Origin: Saprospirales bacterium
Lineage (GTDB): Bacteria > Bacteroidota > Bacteroidia > Chitinophagales > Saprospiraceae
NCBI GenBank assembly: GCA_007695035.1
Contig: REEO01000083.1
Span: 1-37,436, forward strand
Reading direction: 5' to 3'
DNA length: 37,436 nucleotides
Part shown: positions 33,201 to 37,436 of the stretch, one piece after another
Layout of the letters: each line of letters begins with the position of its first letter
How positions within the stretch are numbered: the first letter of the stretch is position 1
Translations under genes and position numbers: made by a program
The notes under the pieces: model-generated
What the model was told of the DNA's origin: nothing
Database searches by the model: none
Seen by the model: the letters and a program-made list of their open reading frames with translations, nothing else

Positions 33201-34761
33201 CATTTCCTGGAGTGCAAAAGGGCTTTGCGATGAGACTGGATGCGATTTTCAACTATTTGTGCAAGACAATCAGTTCCCTGAAATCACCTGTCCTGCAGAC
33301 CTCGACAGCCTCGTACTAGCCGGGGAAGATGGATTGTTGCTAAGCCTCGACTCAGCAGTTGCCTGGGACAATTGCGGAATCGCAGAGGTGTCCAATTCCT
33401 TCAATCAGGGAGGAGCAGATGCCAGTGGATTTTATGCGGTAGGAAATACAGAGATTATCTTTATTGCCACCGATAATTCAGGCAACAGTGCGACTTGTAA
33501 TACCCTCATCCAGATAGGAGTTGATAGCCAAGATGTGGAATTGCAGATTTCAGGGGTGGTCCAAACTGCTTTTGATGTCCCTGTCAATAATGTCAGTTTG
33601 CTAATAAGCGGTGACAAGCAGAAATCAGTAATGACAAACACCGATGGTTCCTATGAATTCCTCGTTGACTATGGCGACTCCATACTTATTGACCCCGAAA
33701 AAAGCGGTGCCTGGTTGGACGGTGTAACTACCCTGGACCTTATACTCATTCAGCGACATATTCTGCAGATTGAATTGTTCACCCATCCCTATCAGTATAT
33801 TTCTGCAGACCTGAATGAAGACGGGGTAATCTCTACCCTTGATTTGATCATTCTTCAAAATTTGATCCTCGGTGGCATGGATTCAGTACCCGGCAAAAAA
33901 TCATGGTACTTTATCCCGGAGGAGTTTAATTTTGACGACCCCAACAATCCCCTTGATGAAGACTGGCCGGAGCATAATAACTACCCTGAAATCAACGCAA
34001 ATCTCCTGGAAGAAGATTGGGTTGGAGTAAAAACCGGAGATGTAAGCGGGGATGCGGGTCTTTCGGGGATAAGAGAGACAACCATCACCTACGATTTGAA
34101 ACTTCAAGAAATCAAACATCCGGACCATACAATTGAATGGCAGATTATTACTTCAGAAAGTGCCCCATTCAACGGCTATCAGTTAGAGTGGGAGTTCCCG
34201 GTTGATGATCTGGAATTCACCGGATGGATAAATCATCTGAAAACCGGGGATGGAAGTACAATGGATGGTTTGTACCTGGACGAGGAGTCGGGGATTATCA
34301 GGATTTTGGCATACAGTGGCAAAAAAACTCACACAACCGATGAAGGTGTGCTTTTGAGTTTGTTTTTCGAATCGAAAAGTTCGGCACAAACTGTTTTAGA
34401 GCTAGTGGAGAAAGGCGATAGATGGGAGAGTGAAATTTATCTAAAAGACGGAAGAGAAATCAGACTGCCACGGGTAAAAGAAATCAGGTCTGTGGATGAA
34501 AACACCCGATTCAGACTCCTTCAAAATCAACCCAATCCCTTTAAAGCAGAGACCACCATTGGGTTCATACTGCCTCGAGTGGGCGATTATGAACTGTCGA
34601 TTACCAATTCCGCCGGCAAGCTCATTAGGCAAATTGAAGGGGAAGGAAAAGTCGGAAAGAATCAAATACAATTAGATCTGGACGAACTGACGCCAGGGAT
34701 TTATCTTTATCGACTGTCTTCCGGCGAACATTCGGCGGTGAAGAAGATGCTGGTTCATTGA
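30205..34761 (+). CDS. T9SS type A mosaic protein: choice-of-anchor B, DUF11, HYR, dockerin
   Basis: The protein has 1,518 residues. Signal peptide about 1-22 (LLLLMAWSAQGQ). About 25-365 is a choice-of-anchor B beta-propeller-like domain (VWGYVAPDSSEYAIMGLFNG, SSTYSHDNFV, VIPHNVHYQEGF). A carboxypeptidase-regulatory-like module follows (about 370-440, YLEGKVTAATTGANIPNVEV), then DUF11 (about 570-665, LEKTVDGNDFQPGDTIHF), several HYR-type modules (CPQSITITAC, CPADLDS, DNSGNSATC), a dockerin-like pair (about 1180-1230, ADLNEDGVISTLDLIILQN) and a cohesin-like beta domain. The tail is a type A T9SS signal (LLQNQPNPFKAETTIGF, GIYLYRLSSG, KKMLVH). It is exported and anchored at or released from the surface; binding partners are unknown. 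Confidence 0.93.
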   Translation: MNILKHLITPLLLLMAWSAQGQTALNVDSVGHLNYPANASDVWGYVAPDSSEYAIMGLFNGTAVIDLSDPSDPEEFIFVDGVNSTWRDVATWDEYIYVVADVGSDGLLIIDMADAPDSAQYKFWQPMININGVELQLRRCHNMWIDEDGYAYLSGCNLNSGGVLIVDIHSDPWEPEFVAAASSTYSHDNFVRDSMLFSAEIYQGQFSVQDVTDRTNPVLVNSQNTSSNFTHNCWLSDDGNYIFTTDEVANAYIDAYDISDILDIEFVSSFRTKTNEGEGVIPHNVHYQEGFLVISYYTDGVVIVDAHRPENMVKVGQFPTFSGSPGGFNGCWGAYPFLPSGLLLASDIQSGLFVLEPDYKRASYLEGKVTAATTGANIPNVEVEIQLNFPNGKTTGADGNYKTGIPEEGFYEVTFSHPDYRDTTIEVELEREVITILDVALFPPDCNGPQIQADQLQAERLLGDEIQLNWVRGDGDLVIGIARKGDPVNRLPEIGNHYSADAQFGMGDNLGQGNYVVYAGSGTNFSVAGLDPNSDYHFAFLEYDTTDHCYLYPPLENSFTTLGLTADLQLEKTVDGNDFQPGDTIHFGLSITNLGPESSGSITLIDYLPPEINYLNAIPSPDSSTGNGVFWTLESLNSGESVNVNMETVVDSLSGDGTFYNLATVFGEASDPDSTNNIDSVQITIDCDIDSCYDITISTEVDQCGAVVDYPFSNCDIPSGSIFPLGTTTVNCEVVNSCGQTDSCSFEVTVIDSVPPVIDDCPQSITITACEVDAFQNPSFSDTLTHSSYSQFSDSINQGSAHDNCGIKSVAFVDSLSGECPFEIQRNWIVTDSFDNQSQCHQLIFIQPDTVTLVCPQDTTITQCPDEQAISDLFWDWVDEAKMNGGCHDDLVNNATEPPGICGGNSIVTFTAMDSCGQSEECTATFGIQEAPVLSAICPPDTVLFVDENCTLDLSAHALNAQFTGDCEISEVEWEISGDTTLSGNDSLPKIILTKGTNIISWSAKGLCDETGCDFQLFVQDNQFPEITCPADLDSLVLAGEDGLLLSLDSAVAWDNCGIAEVSNSFNQGGADASGFYAVGNTEIIFIATDNSGNSATCNTLIQIGVDSQDVELQISGVVQTAFDVPVNNVSLLISGDKQKSVMTNTDGSYEFLVDYGDSILIDPEKSGAWLDGVTTLDLILIQRHILQIELFTHPYQYISADLNEDGVISTLDLIILQNLILGGMDSVPGKKSWYFIPEEFNFDDPNNPLDEDWPEHNNYPEINANLLEEDWVGVKTGDVSGDAGLSGIRETTITYDLKLQEIKHPDHTIEWQIITSESAPFNGYQLEWEFPVDDLEFTGWINHLKTGDGSTMDGLYLDEESGIIRILAYSGKKTHTTDEGVLLSLFFESKSSAQTVLELVEKGDRWESEIYLKDGREIRLPRVKEIRSVDENTRFRLLQNQPNPFKAETTIGFILPRVGDYELSITNSAGKLIRQIEGEGKVGKNQIQLDLDELTPGIYLYRLSSGEHSAVKKMLVH

Positions 34762-34834
34762 TTATTGGCGATCTCGATCAATTGAATTTGTCCAGATAGA
34801 AAGTACAGACCAAAAAGGTTGATTAAAAAATCCG

Positions 34835-34842
34835 TATTTTGC
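34835..34842 (+). promoter_or_regulatory. Possible -7 box for the small membrane protein gene
   Basis: GTATTTTGC resembles the Bacteroidota -7 box with one base fewer between TA and TTTG. It lies about 25 bp before the ATG at 34867 and inside the longer in-frame extension, so it favours the short start. Confidence 0.35.
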
Positions 34843-34866
34843 GCCGATGACAAAATTTACAGACCA

Positions 34867-35370
34867 ATGAGTAAAACGGTTCGAAAGACGAGCGGGGCAT
34901 TTTTCAAAGACCTGATGGTAATACACGCCTCTTTAAATACGGGCGTATTGATACTGGCGGCTTTTTTCTACTATTTTTCGATGGAATCCGGGGCTGAGGA
35001 GGGAGAAATCCCGGGCTGGTGGTCCACCGTAGCCATCGTGGTGGCATTTGCCGGGGTCTTTTTTAGTGCGTACACCTACAAATCGAATTCACTGGCGCTC
35101 CGCTCCAACGACAATCTCTCCGAAAAACTGGTCGCCTACAGAAAGGCTTCCATTGCCAGTTGGATTATTTTGGACTTGGCTATCATTGTTAATCTCGCTA
35201 TTTATTTCATCAATCAGAATGAACTGCTGCTTTACATAGCGCTGTTTTTGGTAGCACTTATGTTCTTGAAGCGCCCATCAAAAGGCCGGACCATTGACTC
35301 CCTCGACCTCGGAAAAAAAGAAAGGGAAAAGATTGAGGATCCGGATGCAGTGGTGATCCAGATCCAGTAG
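34867..35370 (+). CDS. Four-helix inner-membrane protein of unknown function
   Basis: From the ATG at 34867 the protein has 167 residues; the frame also extends to a TTG at 34819. Four hydrophobic helices are visible: VIHASLNTGVLILAAFFYYF, WSTVAIVVAFAGVFFSAYTY, ASWIILDLAIIVNLAIYFI and LLLYIALFLVALMFL. Short charged loops lie between, and the C-terminal tail is polar and charged (KGRTIDSLDLGKKEREKIED). The layout matches small conserved Bacteroidota membrane proteins without assigned function. I do not recognise a named family. Confidence 0.75.
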   Translation: MSKTVRKTSGAFFKDLMVIHASLNTGVLILAAFFYYFSMESGAEEGEIPGWWSTVAIVVAFAGVFFSAYTYKSNSLALRSNDNLSEKLVAYRKASIASWIILDLAIIVNLAIYFINQNELLLYIALFLVALMFLKRPSKGRTIDSLDLGKKEREKIEDPDAVVIQIQ

Positions 35371-35426
35371 AAGCGAAAGACGTTGCACCTATAAGGAGTG
35401 CGCAATTTTCGGTTTGTGGGGACAAA

Positions 35427-35443
35427 TACGCACGGCGTGCGTA
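35427..35443. repeat. TACGCAC palindrome
   Basis: TACGCAC-GGC-GTGCGTA with flanks GGGACAAA and TCTACAG, the same layout as the copy at 19134-19151. Confidence 0.8.
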
Positions 35444-35480
35444 TCTACAGTAATTGTCATAAAACCAGATTTGGTGGGAT

Positions 35481-35500
35481 ATACGCAAAGCGATGCGTAT
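35481..35500. repeat. Variant TACGCA palindrome
   Basis: ATACGCA (35481-35487) and TGCGTAT (35494-35500) pair perfectly around AAGCGA. The right flank CTAC matches the family. It lies 38 bp after the previous copy. Confidence 0.7.
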
Positions 35501-35512
35501 CTACTTTACACA

Positions 35513-35545
35513 TTCCGAACTTTGTACTTTCCGAACATTTTACTG
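35513..35545 (+). repeat. AACTTTGTAC dispersed repeat
   Basis: TTCCGAACTTTGTACTTTC is followed at once by a second partial unit (CGAACATTTTACTG). The 19-mer also occurs exactly at 35665-35683 and, with one change, on the minus strand at 6054-6036. Confidence 0.65.
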
Positions 35546-35588
35546 TCAAAAAAATAACGTCCTATGCGACAAAATAGAACCATGTAGC

Positions 35589-35608
35589 GGACGCAAGGCA
35601 TTGCGTCC
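35589..35608. repeat. GGACGCAA palindrome
   Basis: GGACGCAA (35589-35596) and TTGCGTCC (35601-35608) pair perfectly around GGCA. A flanking GTAG on the left and CTAC on the right extend the symmetry. It is probably a sequence variant of the TACGCAC family. Confidence 0.7.
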
Positions 35609-35664
35609 TACACGAAATTTTATTCAAAACCTATCTGCTTGACCCCAGACCTTTGGTGGGTCAT

Positions 35665-35683
35665 TTCCGAACTTTGTACTTTC
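35665..35683 (+). repeat. AACTTTGTAC dispersed repeat, second copy in this gap
   Basis: Exact copy of the 19-mer TTCCGAACTTTGTACTTTC found at 35513, ending 8 bp before the stop of the convergent barrel gene. Confidence 0.65.
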
Positions 35684-35690
35684 AACTCAC

Positions 35691-36422
35691 TCAAAAATGA
35701 AACCGGAGTCCCAAGGCGGCGAAGTGAATCCGGGTGAAATTATAAACATCATCCACATCGGCACCTCCATCCAAAACCCGGAAACCGACCTTGAAGCCAA
35801 AATTATCTACCGTTTTGAACACAAAGCCTCCGAAGAAATCAAAAGCCCTGCCCTGACCGGAGACCAGTCCGTCTCCCTCGAGGAGAAAAGACCAGCTCTC
35901 TTGCATATACTCCAGGTAAAAATTAATGAGCGGAACAAATCCGAAATCGTCTTTGCGCCCCTGGGTGTTTTCGGTTGACAGCCGGATGGTTGCATCTCTG
36001 AACTTGGCAGTGGCTCCCAGACCCAGTATCCAATGCTCTGAACTGATAAAGTCTCTTCTGTATGTGATTCGATAAGAATTGAACTGGTAGAAACCCAATG
36101 CGAGACCCTGATCTTCCGTGAAGTTAGCTCCTGCAAAATCAATTTCAAACGGGATATTACCCTCGTAATCGATTGAAAGTATGGAAAACAGTCCGGAAAT
36201 GTGGTTTCTGTCGCCAAAAGTGTAGGAGGGCACCAACCTGAAAGGCAAAAGAATTCCATCCTGTGAAAAATCCTGGGCCAGATCAAAAAAGGTGCCCGTT
36301 TCATTGGGGACCTGAACCTCATTGAAATTCGAGAAGCCCACACCGGTCTCCATTCCTACAGACCACTGGGCACTGACAGCAGTCACCCCAAAAAACAACA
36401 TCAATGAAAACAGTAATCTCAT
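35691..36422 (-). CDS. Outer-membrane beta-barrel protein of unknown function
   Basis: The protein has 243 residues with a signal peptide (about 1-19, LLFSLMLFFGVTAVSAQ). The rest is alternating amphipathic strands with many Phe, Tyr and Gly and a terminal Phe (HFAALGLRFHF), typical of an eight- to ten-strand barrel. I see no family-specific motif. It is divergent from purQ; no TAnnTTTG box stands out upstream. Confidence 0.8.
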   Translation of the reverse strand: MRLLFSLMLFFGVTAVSAQWSVGMETGVGFSNFNEVQVPNETGTFFDLAQDFSQDGILLPFRLVPSYTFGDRNHISGLFSILSIDYEGNIPFEIDFAGANFTEDQGLALGFYQFNSYRITYRRDFISSEHWILGLGATAKFRDATIRLSTENTQGRKDDFGFVPLINFYLEYMQESWSFLLEGDGLVSGQGRAFDFFGGFVFKTVDNFGFKVGFRVLDGGADVDDVYNFTRIHFAALGLRFHF

Positions 36423-36554
36423 CCTCGAATAGTTATAGGTACTTAAACGGGATTCTTTCCTTTATGGTTTGACCCACCTGCAAAAGTACTGAATTATATG
36501 TGAATCGCATCCCGACTCCGGTCCAACCTTATGAGAGTTTACCGGCAAAATACA

Positions 36555-36562
36555 TATATTTG
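36555..36562 (+). promoter_or_regulatory. Bacteroidota -7 box for purQ
   Basis: TATATTTG followed by C matches TAnnTTTG and lies 29 bp before the ATG. The -33 region is weak (TTTA near 36537). No purine riboswitch-like structure is evident in the short leader. Confidence 0.65.
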
Positions 36563-36591
36563 CGGCATTTAACGGCAAAAATCAGGCGACA

Positions 36592-37308
36592 ATGAAAGTT
36601 GGTGTAGTTGTATTTCCGGGTTCCAATTGCGACGATGACATGATGCACGTAATGGGAGACGTACTGGGGTTGGAGACTCATAGAATTTGGCATAAGGACT
36701 CCATACCTGATTCTTTTACCAAAAACGACTGCATCGTGCTGCCAGGCGGATTCTCCTATGGAGACTACCTGCGTTCGGGTGCCATAGCGCGTTTTTCTCC
36801 GGTGATGAAGTCCGTGGTGGAACACGCCGAAAGTGGAGGATTTCTATTCGGCATCTGCAATGGATTTCAAATACTCTGCGAGGCCGGATTGTTGCCGGGT
36901 GTCTTATTGAGAAACAAAAACCAGCTCTTTGTTCACCAAAATACATGGCTCAAAGTCTGTTCAACAGCATCACTCTGGACCCGAGGACTCAACCGGGCAG
37001 AGCCTCTCAAAATGCCGGTTGCTCATGCAGACGGCAGGTATTACATAGATGAAAAAGGCCTGCAACAACTGGAGGAAAATGAACAGATATTGCTTAGGTA
37101 TAGCAACAGCCGGGGAGAACTAACCGAAGATAGTAACTTCAATGGCTCAGTTGCATCCATAGCAGGGATTTGCAATACAGGGAAAAATGTCTTTGGAATG
37201 ATGCCCCACCCTGAAAGAGCAGCCGAAGAGATACTTGGAAATACAGATGGTCGTTCTCTATTGGAAGTTTTTTTTGGGATGAGAGAAGAGGAAGAACCAG
37301 TACTCTGA
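36592..37308 (+). CDS. purQ: Phosphoribosylformylglycinamidine synthase subunit I (glutaminase subunit)
   Basis: PurQ releases ammonia from glutamine for FGAM synthase (PurL with PurS) in de novo purine synthesis, in the cytoplasm. The protein has 238 residues, a normal length. The class I amidotransferase triad is complete: Cys89 in GFLFGICNGFQIL, and His206 and Glu208 in MMPHPERA. The N-terminus KVGVVVFPGSNCDDD and the PGGFSYGDYLRSGAIA segment are diagnostic of the family. PurL and PurS are not next to it, so the gene stands alone here. Confidence 0.96.
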   Translation: MKVGVVVFPGSNCDDDMMHVMGDVLGLETHRIWHKDSIPDSFTKNDCIVLPGGFSYGDYLRSGAIARFSPVMKSVVEHAESGGFLFGICNGFQILCEAGLLPGVLLRNKNQLFVHQNTWLKVCSTASLWTRGLNRAEPLKMPVAHADGRYYIDEKGLQQLEENEQILLRYSNSRGELTEDSNFNGSVASIAGICNTGKNVFGMMPHPERAAEEILGNTDGRSLLEVFFGMREEEEPVL

Positions 37309-37320
37309 GCCCTTTAAAAT

Positions 37321-37344
37321 TTCCTGTAAGCTCTAAATCAGGAA
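37321..37344 (+). terminator. Weak hairpin after purQ
   Basis: TTCCTG (37321-37326) pairs with CAGGAA (37339-37344) around a 12-nt loop, 13 bp after the stop. No T-run follows, so termination is uncertain. Confidence 0.3.
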
Positions 37345-37405
37345 TTCGTTAAAGTACCTCATCCGATAAGTGATTTATGAGTCCACTCCGAAAACCCTTT
37401 TGTGC

Positions 37406-37436
37406 ATGAAAATGAGCGAAAAATTCAAGATCGAGA
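37406..37436 (+). CDS. Possible start of a further gene (first 10 codons)
   Basis: An ATG at 37406, with a second at 37412, opens a frame that continues to the window end and reads MKMSEKFKIE. The 97 bp after purQ and the A-rich polar start are compatible with a gene, but ten codons cannot identify it. Confidence 0.35.
   Translation, partial: MKMSEKFKIE

Larger units (their letters stand above)
35371..35690. other. Repeat-filled intergenic region (320 bp)
   Basis: No gene is visible. It contains three palindromes (35427-35443, 35481-35500, 35589-35608) and two copies of the TTCCGAACTTTGTACTTTC repeat (35513 and 35665). It separates a plus-strand gene from a convergent minus-strand gene, without a recognisable T-run terminator. 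Confidence 0.75.

Noticed and set aside
35807-36343. 178-codon frame overlapping the barrel gene at 35691-36422
   Set aside because: Same-strand shadow in another frame. The barrel frame has the signal peptide and the terminal Phe; this one has neither.
1-37436. tRNA, rRNA, CRISPR arrays, insertion sequences, prophage
   Set aside because: No T-loop-like GGTTCRA patterns with acceptor pairing, no regularly spaced direct repeats with spacers, and no transposase, integrase or phage protein were seen. Visual reading can miss short RNAs.

Overview
The window looks like chromosomal DNA of a Bacteroidota member, most likely a free-living Saprospiria-type lineage (the class is inferred). Supporting features are several upstream regions carrying the Bacteroidota -7 motif TAnnTTTG, four very large surface proteins that are targets of the type IX secretion system (T9SS; both type A and type B C-terminal signals occur), a SecA of about 1,100 residues with the extra insertions typical of the phylum, and intergenic DNA full of short palindromic repeats. 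I saw no rRNA, tRNA, CRISPR array, phage gene or insertion sequence.

Layout. 1-2582 (-) is the N-terminal 860 codons of a giant HYR-like repeat adhesin that runs off the window. About 0.9 kb of non-coding DNA follows. 3488-5984 (-) is a three-gene unit: ECF sigma factor, single-pass membrane protein of anti-sigma type, outer-membrane beta-barrel. It ends in a clear rho-independent terminator. 6187-8801 (-) holds a lipoprotein and a fibronectin-III-like T9SS type B protein. It is divergent from secA (8978-12298, +), which is followed by a DUF3108-like lipoprotein. 13471-15463 (-) is a probable copper or heavy-metal unit: HYC_CC_PP family protein, outer-membrane barrel of the MetA_deg type, secreted double HMA-domain protein. 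Next come a 2H phosphoesterase (2'-5' RNA ligase-like, +) and a beta-CASP metallo-beta-lactamase RNase (-) overlapping at their 3' ends, a DUF3078 barrel (-), a repeat-rich 0.7 kb intergenic region, and a class-C beta-lactamase-like serine hydrolase (+).

20860-27588 (-) encodes a 2,242-residue T9SS type B protein with an N-terminal P-domain and an internally duplicated module of about 267 residues. Upstream of it is a two-gene unit (29910-27813, -): a small ferredoxin-fold-like protein, then a fused DrrA-DrrB type ABC exporter. 30205-34761 (+) encodes a 1,518-residue mosaic protein (choice-of-anchor B, DUF11, HYR, dockerin, T9SS type A tail). The window ends with a four-helix membrane protein, another outer-membrane barrel, purQ, and the first codons of a further gene.

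Most of the window is envelope biology. SecA drives the general export that T9SS cargo must use first, the large T9SS proteins are the cell-surface products, and the ECF unit may monitor the outer membrane. The T9SS machinery itself is not here. The least ordinary features are the duplicated modules in the giant proteins, the DrrA-DrrB fusion, the HYC_CC_PP unit with a MetA_deg-like barrel, the sigma/anti-sigma/barrel unit, and a set of palindromic REP-like elements shared by three intergenic regions.
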